From: JBEKCD01 sp050015055
GTDB lineage: Archaea; Thermoproteota; Bathyarchaeia; Bathyarchaeales; Bathycorpusculaceae
Direction of reading: 5' to 3'
NCBI GenBank assembly: GCA_050015055.1
Contig: JBEKCD010000004.1
Location: forward strand, 62,001 to 126,000
Length of the DNA: 64,000 nucleotides
Of this stretch, positions 25,274-33,561 are shown piece by piece (position 1 is the stretch's first letter; every line of letters begins with the position of its first letter). Position numbers and translations under genes: made by a program. The notes beneath the pieces are model-generated. The model did no database searches. It saw nothing but the letters and a program-made list of their open reading frames with translations, and was not told the DNA's origin.

Positions 25274-25504
25274 TCATTCCTTCTTTTTCTCAGTCTTGTT
25301 CCATATCTTTGCTTGTTCCTGTAGGAACTCACGCCATTCAGCTAAAGCTCTCAGGTTTTCTTTACGCTCTACCTCAAGATAATTTAGCCAGTTTTCCCTA
25401 GCTACTCGCAACTCACTGTCTTTTTCGACAATCTGCCAAATCTTTTGATATGTGTCCCAGCGTTGACCCAGCATTTGCTTAACATGATTAAGCGATCCTA
25501 ACAC
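25274..25504 (-). CDS. Small charged helical protein of the integrated element
   Basis: A 76-residue, almost entirely helical protein, rich in Trp, Lys and Glu (WLNYLEVERKENLRALAEW). It converges with the integrase, with four bases between stops. No family recognised. Confidence 0.5.
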   Translation of the reverse strand: MLGSLNHVKQMLGQRWDTYQKIWQIVEKDSELRVARENWLNYLEVERKENLRALAEWREFLQEQAKIWNKTEKKKE

Positions 25505-25629
25505 GTTTGAAAAGCCTTCTAGCGTACGCGCAAAAAACTATTTTGCGAATACTGCAACAAAGAAATAGTTGTGGATGGAACAGGAGTCTGTAACGCCACA
25601 GACTGCTTAACCTTAAAAAAGTTAGACTG

Positions 25630-25639
25630 AGCGCGCGCT
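25630..25639. repeat. Palindrome AGCGCGCGCT
   Basis: A copy of the recurrent GC-alternating motif in the gap between two element genes, flanked by CTAG on one side. Confidence 0.55.
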
Positions 25640-25660
25640 AGAACCTCTTACGGATATACA

Positions 25661-26101
25661 CTATCCAAAAATTGACGGTTGCCCTTTCTTTCTTCTTCGG
25701 CCTCTAGTCATAACCAAAGTGAAACCAAGAATGCCTATCAAAGCTCCAGCCGCACCCAAAGCCAACGCTGGATTACTAGGCAACACAGACACAACAGAAC
25801 TTGTTGCAGGAGGATAGAGACTGACGACCCCGTTTAGAAACGCTGTTGGAGTTTCAAACATTATTGTTGTTTCAGATAGAACATAGAAAAAGTTGTGACC
25901 AAGCCCAAAGGTTTCAAACGTGCTTGAACCGAGGCTTTGAAAAATATTTGAAGATGCAAACTCTCGCTCTAAGCCTATCGCGGAAGCATCGAGCAACTGC
26001 ACTATTTCGCCGTTGCTGAAAACATATTCCAAACCGCTCGATACAACTGAGGAAAGCTGAAGTATATTGCCCGTGCTGAACAGTTTTTCCTTATTCGTCA
26101 T
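25661..26101 (-). CDS. C-terminally anchored membrane protein of the element
   Basis: The protein has 146 residues from ATG 26101, which overlaps the stop of the upstream Zn-finger gene (ATGA). The first 100 residues form repeats of a hydrophobic/serine pattern (GNILQLSSVVSSGLEYVF, GEIVQLLDASAIGLEREF, SNIFQSLGSSTFETFGLG). A single membrane helix follows at about 112-133, with a basic tail RGRRRKKG. It may be a surface or virion-type protein; the family is unknown. Confidence 0.55.
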   Translation of the reverse strand: MTNKEKLFSTGNILQLSSVVSSGLEYVFSNGEIVQLLDASAIGLEREFASSNIFQSLGSSTFETFGLGHNFFYVLSETTIMFETPTAFLNGVVSLYPPATSSVVSVLPSNPALALGAAGALIGILGFTLVMTRGRRRKKGQPSIFG

Positions 26102-26301
26102 TTCTGGGCGTTTATAATTGCTAGAACGTCTTTGCAGAGCATACAACTGAGGTCTTGATCTAGTCTGTCAGCTTCTTTTTGGGCTATTTTTCTAATGTTC
26201 TTGTCTAGGGTGATGGTTGTCATTCGTTCATAGGGTTTTTTTCCATTTGGGTTGCGTCGGCAGTGTTCGCAGTATTTGTCGTATTGTGGTTGGGCTTCCA
26301 T
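26098..26301 (-). CDS. Small protein with two CxxC pairs (putative zinc finger)
   Basis: A 67-residue protein with C-E-H-C near residue 11 and C-M-L-C near residue 53, separated by a basic ribbon-helix-like segment (MTTITLDKNIRKIAQKEADR). The middle looks like an RHH DNA-binding unit. It is translationally coupled to the membrane protein downstream, so it may be its regulator. Confidence 0.55.
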   Translation of the reverse strand: MEAQPQYDKYCEHCRRNPNGKKPYERMTTITLDKNIRKIAQKEADRLDQDLSCMLCKDVLAIINAQK

Positions 26302-26582
26302 GATTTCTCTTTCTCCGTGAAGCCTAGTATTGTCGGACCATGTATATAAGTTTAACCGCTGGTGTTATTAATTAGTTTGTAAACGATTTTAAAATGTTCA
26401 GCGCGCGAACAACATGAAAAAAGGTGCTGGTAACTTATCGTCAGATGGTTTTTGCGCTCTCGGATTATTGCAGCAGTGTTCGCAACCATAGTCTTTCATT
26501 CTTTCTTTAGGGCGCGCGGTCCGAACAGGAGAAAAAGAGGGAAATATGTCACGCGCTTAACTCTCCTGAGTCTATAGCACGG

Positions 26583-26592
26583 TAGCGCGCGA
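26583..26592. repeat. GC-alternating motif TAGCGCGCGA
   Basis: A near-palindromic variant just downstream of the surface-protein stop at 26596. Further weak copies lie at about 26399-26408 and 26511-26518. Confidence 0.4.
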
Positions 26593-26595
26593 GGG

Positions 26596-27234
26596 TTATG
26601 GCGATTGTGTTCCTGCGATGTTCATGTTGAAGCTGAAGGTTGTGATGCCGCTGATGCTTGATGAAACGGCGAGACTCAGCACGGCCTGGACGGATGCGCC
26701 TGCTGCAAGCGAGTAACCGTCTCTGTCCCACGTCAGTGTGAGGTAGCTTGAGGCTGAACTCGGGGTCCAGCTGTCTACGCTCATGCTTAGCGTCACTGCC
26801 ACGTTGCCCTGGTTTTTCACGTAAATCGTCGATGTCACCGTAGCGCCTGGATTGAGGGTTCCCCAACTGACGCTCGAAAGTGCGACAGTGCAACCGCTGT
26901 CTGAATACACACCCAATTGCACTGATGGAGTAATTGTGATGCTGCCCGCGTTGGATACTGATTTAGTCGCAACAAGCGCGCCTAACGTGTTCATGCTCAT
27001 GATGGCACTCATCATGATCACTATTGCTAAGGCTGTTCCTATAGTTGCTTTTTTAGTTCTGGATTGCCTATGGCTGCCGTGAATTTCAGTCTCATCAAAC
27101 TTTCTGGCCGCATATTCAACGCCTCGAACCTTCATAACTGTCAGCCACTTCAAACCCCAAAGCCACGCTCGAAGTCGCCAGTAGAGGCTCTTGATAGCGA
27201 TATTCATCACTTCTTTAATGTGTGCGCTCTCCAT
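26596..27234 (-). CDS. Membrane-anchored or secreted beta-sandwich surface protein
   Basis: The 212-residue protein has a basic N-terminus and one hydrophobic segment (about 63-90, including IGTALAIVIMMSAIMSMNTL). It then has about 120 Ser/Thr-rich residues with alternating beta strands (TVTSTIYVKNQGNVAVTLSM), like an Ig-type or SipW/TasA-like domain. The long 60-residue cytoplasmic leader is unusual, so a later ATG (27132, MKVRGVEY) is possible. It is likely a surface or capsid-like protein of the element. Confidence 0.55.
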   Translation of the reverse strand: MESAHIKEVMNIAIKSLYWRLRAWLWGLKWLTVMKVRGVEYAARKFDETEIHGSHRQSRTKKATIGTALAIVIMMSAIMSMNTLGALVATKSVSNAGSITITPSVQLGVYSDSGCTVALSSVSWGTLNPGATVTSTIYVKNQGNVAVTLSMSVDSWTPSSASSYLTLTWDRDGYSLAAGASVQAVLSLAVSSSISGITTFSFNMNIAGTQSP

Positions 27235-27268
27235 AACTTCCCCCCTAAAATCGAGTACTCATGATGAG

Positions 27269-27337
27269 TCTTTAACCGTTATCCTACAACTCTTTAACCA
27301 TTATCATATCACCATCATACATTCTTTAACCATTATC
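27269..27337. repeat. Three direct repeats of TCTTTAACCATTATC (iteron-like)
   Basis: Copies at 27269-27283 (one mismatch), 27291-27305 and 27323-27337. They lie 35 bases upstream of the surface-protein start. Read on the minus strand (GATAATGGTTAAAGA) each contains a TATA-like TTAAAG, so they may be promoter, operator or origin iterons. Confidence 0.6.
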
Positions 27338-27377
27338 ACATCATGCACTCTTTGCGTGTGCGCCTCTGAAAAGCTCT

Positions 27378-27392
27378 GTTCAAGTCTTGAAC
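27378..27392. promoter_or_regulatory. Perfect inverted repeat GTTCAAG-T-CTTGAAC
   Basis: Seven-base arms around a single central base, in the same non-coding region as the iterons. Two CTGATCAG palindromes follow at 27418-27425 and 27509-27516. Probable protein-binding sites. Confidence 0.5.
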
Positions 27393-27557
27393 GGCACTAG
27401 AAAATTCTGTTTCGGTCCTGATCAGAACTGAAAACTCCAATACAAGTAATTCCGAAGTCGGAAATGGTTGCGATGATGCTTTCAAGACTGAAAAAAACCA
27501 AAACAGAACTGATCAGAAGTAAATCGGTTTCGTTCAGGACACTCCCCCGAGCGAGCT

Positions 27558-27851
27558 TTAGCGCGCGCGCCATGGCAGAGCGAAACCGCGATTAACTATC
27601 TTTTTTTTATCAAGTTCCTGAGTTAGCGAACCATGAAGGAAATTTTCTGTCAACTGTCTCAATTTCTCGTCAGGTTCTAATACTGCAAATTCTTCGTCAG
27701 GTTCTAATTCTCCTCTGACCGATTTGAGCAGTTTCTCTATTCTAACCAGCTTCTTATCCAGCGCATCAGGCAGAGGGTTAACACACGCCCTGATGTCATC
27801 TATCAAATGCTGTATCGCGCCGAGGTCTTCGTCCCAAATCACGTGAGGCAT
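27558..27851 (-). CDS. Hypothetical protein of the element
   Basis: The protein has 97 residues from ATG 27851; the frame is open to 27878, but a TATATACT box at about 27880-27890 favours the later start. It is acidic and helical, with a short internal repeat (EPDEEFAVLEPDEKLRQL). The stop codon and last three codons (CGC GCG CGC TAA) lie inside a copy of the recurrent GC-alternating motif. No family recognised. Confidence 0.5.
   Translation of the reverse strand: MPHVIWDEDLGAIQHLIDDIRACVNPLPDALDKKLVRIEKLLKSVRGELEPDEEFAVLEPDEKLRQLTENFLHGSLTQELDKKKIVNRGFALPWRAR
27560..27570. repeat. GC-alternating motif AGCGCGCGCGC overlapping a stop codon
   Basis: A copy of the recurrent motif. On the minus strand it supplies the end and stop codon of the 97-residue gene at 27558. 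Confidence 0.5.
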
Positions 27852-27920
27852 ATAATAGAGCTTCCTTCTATGACACAAGTATATACTTGGGAAAAATACT
27901 CAGCTATATCGCCGCACAAA

Positions 27921-28328
27921 CTATTGTTTTAACAGGACAAACGCATTCTGAGGAATTGAGTTCTCCTGAACTCGCCCCATATCGCGTCTTGCTATGCCGA
28001 AGACAGCGACTTTTCTACCTACCTCAGTTCGAGGCTCCAACCGTTTTTCCAGAAACCCCATCAGGACAAGCTGATTCAAACAGCTACTTTCGCATGCTCT
28101 TGCTCGTCCTGTACGCAAGGACACTTCAAAGGCGGTGGCTTTGCCTATCTTGGACAGAACCATAAAGGTCTTTCTTAAATGGTCAGGCATAGCCAGCAGT
28201 TCAGGCTCGGAAACTGCTATAGGCTGAGGATTACGAGCTAAGGTGACTTCTTCAAGTTTCGAAAGCCTAACGTCAATCGAATGTAGCTCCTGAATAAGAC
28301 GCTTGACCAACTCGGAATAAACTGACAT
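27921..28328 (-). CDS. Winged-helix DNA-binding protein of the element
   Basis: The 135-residue protein has an N-terminal coiled coil (SELVKRLIQELHSIDVRLSK). A winged helix follows at about 50-115 (LRKTFMVLSKIGKATAFEVS, SSCLNQLVLMGFLEKR). This architecture is common in plasmids and integrated elements of TACK archaea. It probably regulates the element; the palindromes at 27.4-27.5 kb are candidate targets. Confidence 0.6.
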   Translation of the reverse strand: MSVYSELVKRLIQELHSIDVRLSKLEEVTLARNPQPIAVSEPELLAMPDHLRKTFMVLSKIGKATAFEVSLRTGRARACESSCLNQLVLMGFLEKRLEPRTEVGRKVAVFGIARRDMGRVQENSIPQNAFVLLKQ

Positions 28329-28756
28329 GAGAGCAGGTTACCTGTGAAGGGCTATTTCATGTTTTCTGCAAAGAATACTTGGGTTTTTTTCAATGTGCGC
28401 GCCCGCGCTTGTAAAGAGCCGTTGACTAATTTAGTGAACTGCACTTCTCAAGAACCCTTAAGGTTTCACCACTATCAATGTTTGGTGGTAGTCAAATTGC
28501 GAAAACCCCTTCGCAAGCTATCCGTCCTGCAAATCAGGATCCTAGAATGGTTTGTAGGTTGTAGCATTTCTTGGACTGAGAACCGAAGAAAGTCAAAAGC
28601 ACAGGTATTGCGACAACAGTCGGTGGCACGCCGTCGCAGCCACTAGGAAAGCGCGTAGCGCGCGCTAGTTCTGCTTATGCCACGTTTTTGAGTATGCCGT
28701 TGTTCTGCTTATGGAACAGGAAAAGAAAGAGTAGGCATGAAACAGTTAAGCGCACG
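28329..28756. other. Right border region of the element, no convincing gene
   Basis: A 100-codon plus-strand frame (28344-28646) exists, but its codons look random at the start. The second half (LRKLSVLQIRILEWFVG) could be a decayed helical protein. CACCA-n11-TGGTG forms a small inverted repeat near 28466-28486. GC-alternating motifs occur at about 28397 and 28656. Confidence 0.35.
28656..28667. repeat. Perfect palindrome TAGCGCGCGCTA
   Basis: The full 12-base form of the recurrent motif, preceded by a half copy (GCGCG at 28651). It lies near the proposed right border of the integrated element. Confidence 0.6.
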
Positions 28757-29416
28757 CTAGGATTTATTCGCGTCTGCTGGAAGAATCACTTCTACAGGCC
28801 CCTTTGGCTTAGTTTCTCGTGCTATAACACACTGAAACTTGTATATTTTCGTGCCCTGTCGAAGCCAATAGTCTGCAAGCAGGCCGGCTTTGTTGCAGCA
28901 TTGGCATAGGAATTCTTGGGCGTCCCATCCCCATTCGACGGGCACTTGGGGCAGTAGTAGTCCTTTGTAGATGCCTCTTTCAACGATGAGTCCGTCTTCT
29001 CCTACCTTGATTTCGGCGCAGTATTCTCTTGGGTTCTTCGCTTCTATCAGTCTTGGCGGCGTGAGAACGCTCACTTCGAAGACTACATGTTCAAGCTCGC
29101 CTAAAGATAGCGGGGGAAAGCGTGGGTCTTGAGTCGCCGCGTTCATTGCTGAGTCGATTACCGCTCGCGCCAAGGGCAAAGTCGGATAGGGGAAACCGAT
29201 GCACCCTCTTAGTTCCTTTTCTCCCCCTGATATGCTGTTTATCGTGACGAAAACACCACAGGGCTGCAGGAGCTTTTCAGACAGGTTTTCTGGGACGTCT
29301 ATGCATTTTCTTGTTTTCAGGTAGTGTTCAACGGCTCGGCGGGCGAGTTCGACGACGAACGTTCCTTCCTCTAGGCCTAGTTGAAATGACAATCCTGTCT
29401 TCTCCGTCAATGGCAT
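28757..29416 (-). CDS. AMMECR1-domain protein
   Basis: The 219-residue protein matches the archaeal AMMECR1 family: GLSFQLGLEEGTFVVELARR at the start, the hallmark LRGCIGFP, FPPLSLGELEHVVFEVSVL and EWGWDAQEFLCQCCNKAGL. The family's function is not established; the conserved LRGCIG suggests an enzymatic or redox cysteine. It is 46 bases downstream of psmB on the same strand, probably co-transcribed. Confidence 0.9.
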   Translation of the reverse strand: MPLTEKTGLSFQLGLEEGTFVVELARRAVEHYLKTRKCIDVPENLSEKLLQPCGVFVTINSISGGEKELRGCIGFPYPTLPLARAVIDSAMNAATQDPRFPPLSLGELEHVVFEVSVLTPPRLIEAKNPREYCAEIKVGEDGLIVERGIYKGLLLPQVPVEWGWDAQEFLCQCCNKAGLLADYWLRQGTKIYKFQCVIARETKPKGPVEVILPADANKS

Positions 29417-29462
29417 ATCCTACTGTGCATGACAAAGTGTTTAAGCGTTTTTAAAAAAGGGT

Positions 29463-30092
29463 CTAGAACTTTGTCGATTCTTCTTGTATCCCGTCTTTGG
29501 TTATTATCAGAAAATCCGTTCCGTCGCCGCTCATGATGTCCCTGCTTATAGCGGATTTCATAGCTTTGACGACCAGCTCTTTTGCTTCTTGAGCGCTCAT
29601 GTTGTCCTTGTATCCATCTTCTACAACTCCCATGGCGAGTTCCGTTCCAGAGCCCACAACCGTGTATTTGTCAGGCAGCACTGAACCCAAGGGGTCAAGC
29701 GAGTAGAGTGACGGACCTTCATCGTCTATTCCACCCACGATTGTCTGGGTGATAAGTGGGCCCAGACGACGGTTGAAAAGCAGGTTTGACATCAGTTTCG
29801 CCGTCGACCTCACCGAGATAGGCCTGCCAGCGTCAAGCACAAACAGGTTCACGTAGGCCTCCACTTCCCTTACGAGAACCTGCATGTCTGAAACCAGTCC
29901 AGCGCACGCTGCGCCAATCAGATCCGTTATTTTGAAGACTTTCTTGCCGGTCTTGCTGACGACAAGGTAACCGTACGAGACACGTTTCTCAGATGCCAAA
30001 ATGACGCCGTCTTTGAACGTTACGCCTATAGTCGTCGCTCCGGGAATGAACATGTAACCGTCCTGTTGCGATTGCTTCTCCATGTTAGACAC
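29463..30092 (-). CDS. psmB: Proteasome beta subunit, inactive type (Thr1 replaced by Ala)
   Basis: This 209-residue 20S core subunit would normally self-cleave at a Gly-Thr bond to expose Thr1. Here the site reads PG-A19-T-T-I-G, so the position aligned with Thr1 is Ala. The other active-site residues are kept: E35 (position 17), K51 (position 33), the GSG loop and the RD-x3-SG motif. The sequence (SEKRVSYGYLVVSK) resembles the non-catalytic PsmB1 of crenarchaea. An active second beta subunit is expected elsewhere. Confidence 0.9.
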   Translation of the reverse strand: MSNMEKQSQQDGYMFIPGATTIGVTFKDGVILASEKRVSYGYLVVSKTGKKVFKITDLIGAACAGLVSDMQVLVREVEAYVNLFVLDAGRPISVRSTAKLMSNLLFNRRLGPLITQTIVGGIDDEGPSLYSLDPLGSVLPDKYTVVGSGTELAMGVVEDGYKDNMSAQEAKELVVKAMKSAISRDIMSGDGTDFLIITKDGIQEESTKF

Positions 30093-30114
30093 CTTTCTCG
30101 CTTTTATGCACGGA

Positions 30115-30135
30115 CAACCTATTAAACTTTATAGG
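30115..30135 (-). promoter_or_regulatory. psmB promoter region
   Basis: The minus strand reads ACCTATAAAGTTTAATAGGTTG, with two TATA-like cores 30-40 bases before the psmB ATG, giving a nearly leaderless transcript. The ACCTAT-AGGT arms are self-complementary. Confidence 0.4.
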
Positions 30136-30252
30136 TTGCTTTTTCACTAAATAGATTGCTTTTTGGTTCATGCAGTTTACCTCATTTGGGTTTCCTGAAC
30201 AACATATGCCCGTTAGATGGGTTGTTGCATACATGCGTCCATCCCGTCTCTA

Positions 30253-30874
30253 TCAGTTCACCTGCTTTTTCGTCGGAGGAAGCTGACGACCAATAGTATC
30301 TGTCGTTTTTTTGTTGGTAGAGCTGTTTGTTCCAATGGATGTATAGCGCGCGCGTGTTACCAGAATTAGAGTCGAACCCGATGCCAGCACCATTGTTTGG
30401 ACGTTGTTGCCAGACAAAGTGTTACCAGAAGAAGATTCGAGCAAAATGCCAATATAGTTGTTTGCGGCGTTGTTGCCAGTTAAAGCGTTGTCGGAAGAAG
30501 AGTAGAGATAAATTCCACAGTCGGAGTTTGCTGTAACGTTGTTGCCAGACAAAATGTTACCAGAAGATTGCCAAGAAAGCGATGCCATTGGTGAAGTTTT
30601 TTATCGTCATGTTTCTTCGTCCAAAACAATGTTGTCTCTCTCAACCACAATTCCATCAGCATCGGCGGTGATGTTGCCAGTTAAGGTGTATGCCTTTGTC
30701 TGCGGTATAGATGGGTGCAGTTGGCGGGTCTATGCTTCCATTAGCCCTAATGTAAACGGTTCCGCTTGCCCTAACTGGTTGAACGTTAAACGCTAATGCT
30801 AGCGTGGCCAACACTAGCAAAGACATCATTATTGCAGAAAATTGCCTTTTTGACATTTCTTCTCTCTCCTTCAA
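30253..30874 (-). pseudogene. Decayed NosD-like beta-helix surface protein
   Basis: The minus strand has an intact signal peptide (FSAIMMSLLVLATLALAFNV) and GTVYIRANGSIDPPTAPIY, then a frameshift near 30685. In the next frame AYTLTGNIT and GIVVERDNIVLDE continue, then stop. PbH1 repeats (NILSGNNVTANSDCGIYLYS) follow in a third frame and run into unrelated codons. The same domains are intact in the protein at 31642, so this is a broken paralogue. Confidence 0.7.
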
Positions 30875-30940
30875 CGATTAAGAAGGGATAATCAATTAAC
30901 GCTTGTCGAATGCTCTTCTATTGCCAAACAAGTTGAACAT

Positions 30941-31162
30941 TTACGGTTGAAATGCGTCCAGTTTCTTCTGTTTCTGAATTTCCTTTCTCATCAAGTCCTG
31001 AAGTGCCTCATTTATTCCGCCAGGATATTTGGGCCAAACGACCGTCCGCATAAACTCTCTGAGCAGGCTGTCTGGAACATTGCAAATCGTAAGGTTTCCG
31101 AAGAAGTCATCTTTGAACTTGCCACCCTCTACGATGTAGTTTATGAGCGGTTTGTTCTTCAC
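30941..31162 (-). CDS. Small protein of a family also found decayed at 320-505
   Basis: A 73-residue protein with a strand-rich start (NYIVEGGKFKDDFFGNLTIC) and a helical, basic end (QDLMRKEIQKQKK). The central NVPDSLLREFMRTVVWPKYP is conserved in the decayed copy 30 kb away. That a second copy exists shows it is a family and not a chance frame. The function is unknown; the size suggests a toxin-antitoxin or regulator partner, without direct evidence. Confidence 0.6.
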   Translation of the reverse strand: MKNKPLINYIVEGGKFKDDFFGNLTICNVPDSLLREFMRTVVWPKYPGGINEALQDLMRKEIQKQKKLDAFQP

Positions 31163-31641
31163 GTTTTCATCCTCCTCCTTGGCTTGTTGGTGTGGGTGTC
31201 ATCGTGGTTACCCTCATTATGCTGCCCTCACCCTGTTCTGAGCGCGTGATTTCATCGCCCCGTTACAGTCCTCTTTTGAAAGAGAACCCTCGAGAGGCTC
31301 AGGGTAACCGTGAGGAAACGTCTTAGACAAGTCTAACACTTTGGAAATGGCCAGTTCTTTCCAAGTCTCTTGGAGATCCAATGAACGTGCAAATCAGCCC
31401 AGTTTTGCCGTTAACAGTGTTTGGAACAGTGACAACCCGCATCGGGTCGACTGAAACCGTGAAGTGCGCCCTGTCGCGCGCGCTTGCGCTTGGCAAACCC
31501 GTCAAGAAAGCTTGACCCCAAAATGCATGGTGAACAAAGGTTTGTGGCACAGGTTCGGTGTCTGAAATGCGAAGATTCGTCAAGGTTTCTTTACGAAAAT
31601 GCTTAACTCGCGCTGAGAACCCTATATTTGACGGTGAGACA
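31163..31641. other. Non-coding or decayed stretch
   Basis: A minus-strand frame at 31323-31583 encodes HFTVSVDPMRVVTVPNTVNG, which could be a fragment of a secreted beta protein, but there is no start signal and it overlaps the leader of the next gene. A GC-alternating motif (CGCGCGCGCT) lies at 31475-31484. I see nothing else. Confidence 0.35.
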
Positions 31642-33552
31642 ATGAGCAGCTTCGAAGAAGAAACTTATTCGACGGTTTTCACATCCTTGAGGCACCCTAT
31701 TCGCAGGAAGATACTTAGAACTCTTTCGGCAGGGCCGCAGAGTTTTTCAGACTTGCAGAAGAGCGTAGGCATAGAGAGTCCTCATTTGACCTATCATCTT
31801 GAAGGGTTAACAAGTCTTCTGACAAAAACCGAGCACGGGGAATACGCTTTGTCGTCTCTTGGTAGAACAGCCGTTTCCACCATGAAACAGGTGGAAGAGC
31901 CGCCGAGCACTCTTGTGCACAGTCGATTTTGGCCCAGGTTTTGGAGGCGCGGACGAATGCGCGTTCTTGCACTGGGAATAATCTGTGTCCTTCTTGCTGG
32001 TGGCCTAGTCGGGGTATTCGCATATCACGTGTCAGCGATGAACGACAAGAATGGTACGATTTCCTCGTTGAACTCTCAAGTCACGACCCTGCAAAACCAG
32101 ATAGTATTAGCCAACTCGACCATCGATTCTTTGAATTCTCAAACAGCTTTGCTTGAGAGCCAGCTTGCATCAGACAATTCCATAGTCTTATCCGAAAACG
32201 GTACGATTGCAAACCTGCAAAGCCAAGTCGCAACCTTGCGGAAGCAATTCAATGACTTGGCGACCGACTATAGCGCACAGGTGCTTGCGTTCTCTGGAAC
32301 CGTCTACATTTTGGCTGACGGAAGCGTGGATCCTCCCATAGCGCCGATTTCAACTGTTGACAATGTTACGTACACCTTGACGGGTGACATTTACGGTTCG
32401 ATTGTGGTTAAGAGGGACAACATAATGGTTGACGGGGCCGGCCACACGGTGCAAGGCCCTGGCCTTACTGTTAAAGCTAAGGGAATAGATTTGTCGGGAA
32501 CAAGCGGCGTGACAGTCAAGGACTTCAATGTTGAGAAATTTTGGCGTGGCATCTCGGTAACTTCGGCTTCACACGACGTCATAACTGGAAATAACATAAC
32601 GGACGGCATTTTAGGCATCTGGCTTGTTGATGCTTTGCACAACGTCGTCAGCGGAAACAATGTAGTGTCAAACGATGGAACGGGAGTCGACCTCGAATCC
32701 TCATTGGATAACAATGTGAGCGGAAACAACATAACGGCAAACGACTTTGTTGGCATTACGCTTGAGTCTTCTTCAAACAACAGTATTCTTGGAAACACGT
32801 TTTTGAATGACGGTTTGATGGTGATGGATTCCTACGGTAATGTCGTGGCAGATAACGTGGTGAACGGTAAGCCCCTTGTTTATCTGGAGGACGTTTCAGA
32901 CTATTCTGTTGGTGATGCAGGACAGGTGGTACTTGTACGCTGCAACCGCGTAGAGGTGGAGAACCTCACCATATCCGACATAGGCATCGGCATAGAACTG
33001 TGGCAGACTAACAACACCAGCATAATCGGAAACATTATAGCGAACAACTGGTTTGGCATAGTCTTCCAAGGTTCTTCACACGACACCGTGAGCCGAAATA
33101 ACATAACATCAAACAGCCTTTCCGGCTTAGAGTTTGATTCCTCCTCAGGAAGCACTATATACCTTAACAACTTCGACAACAATCTCCAGGTTTCCTCTGG
33201 CATTAATTCAACAAACTTTTTCGACAATGGCACAAGAGGGAACTACTGGAGCGACTACACTGGTCCAGATGCTAATTACGACGGGATAGGCGACACACTT
33301 TACGCGACTGAGGCAGGCGTCGACAGGTACCCATTGATGAAACCTTTTGATCCTATACAAGTCTTCGCACTAGGCGACCTGAACAAAGATGGTAAAGTAG
33401 GCCTAGGTGATCTGGTCATCCTCGCGAAAGCCTACGGCTCCAAGCCCGGAGATCCGAACTGGAACCCCACCGCAGACATAGACGGCAACGGCATCGTAGA
33501 CCTATCAGACCTAGTTATCCTGGCCAGTCATTACGGATACCAACAAATCTAA
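31642..33552 (+). CDS. Fusion: winged helix - TM - coiled coil - NosD beta-helix - dockerin-like repeats
   Basis: The protein has 636 residues from ATG 31642 (GGTGAG upstream); the frame is open to 31558. Order: ArsR-like winged helix (about 1-85), one membrane helix (about 110-132), coiled coil with NGTIxxLxSQVxxLxxQ repeats (about 140-210), YTLTGDIYGSIVVKRDNIMV leading into PbH1/NosD repeats (about 230-560), and two dockerin type I calcium loops (LNKDGKVGLGDLVILA and IDGNGIVDLSDLVILA). The DNA-binding part would be inside and the beta-helix outside, a possible one-protein surface sensor. An oligo-T terminator follows. Confidence 0.8.
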   Translation: MSSFEEETYSTVFTSLRHPIRRKILRTLSAGPQSFSDLQKSVGIESPHLTYHLEGLTSLLTKTEHGEYALSSLGRTAVSTMKQVEEPPSTLVHSRFWPRFWRRGRMRVLALGIICVLLAGGLVGVFAYHVSAMNDKNGTISSLNSQVTTLQNQIVLANSTIDSLNSQTALLESQLASDNSIVLSENGTIANLQSQVATLRKQFNDLATDYSAQVLAFSGTVYILADGSVDPPIAPISTVDNVTYTLTGDIYGSIVVKRDNIMVDGAGHTVQGPGLTVKAKGIDLSGTSGVTVKDFNVEKFWRGISVTSASHDVITGNNITDGILGIWLVDALHNVVSGNNVVSNDGTGVDLESSLDNNVSGNNITANDFVGITLESSSNNSILGNTFLNDGLMVMDSYGNVVADNVVNGKPLVYLEDVSDYSVGDAGQVVLVRCNRVEVENLTISDIGIGIELWQTNNTSIIGNIIANNWFGIVFQGSSHDTVSRNNITSNSLSGLEFDSSSGSTIYLNNFDNNLQVSSGINSTNFFDNGTRGNYWSDYTGPDANYDGIGDTLYATEAGVDRYPLMKPFDPIQVFALGDLNKDGKVGLGDLVILAKAYGSKPGDPNWNPTADIDGNGIVDLSDLVILASHYGYQQI

Positions 33553-33561
33553 ACCCCCTCC

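Larger units (their letters stand above)
24010..28750. mobile_element. Probable integrated element (plasmid- or virus-like)
   Basis: A tyrosine recombinase is followed by seven small genes, none a housekeeping gene: a membrane protein, a Zn-finger protein, a surface-type protein, two uncharacterised proteins and a winged-helix protein, plus a palindrome- and repeat-rich region at 27.2-27.5 kb. Housekeeping genes resume at 28757 (AMMECR1). I could not find flanking direct repeats by eye, so the ends are approximate. Confidence 0.5.

Noticed and set aside
27241..27340. CRISPR-like appearance of three short repeats
   Set aside because: The repeats are 15 bases with uneven spacing (7 and 17 bases between copies), no spacers of constant length and no cas genes.
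28344..28646. 100-codon plus-strand frame at the element's right border
   Set aside because: The first half looks random and there is no ribosome site. It is kept only as a remark in the gap entry.
31323..31583. 86-codon minus-strand frame before the NosD fusion gene
   Set aside because: There is no start signal, the N-terminus is odd and it overlaps the neighbouring gene's leader. It may contain a decayed fragment but cannot be called a gene.
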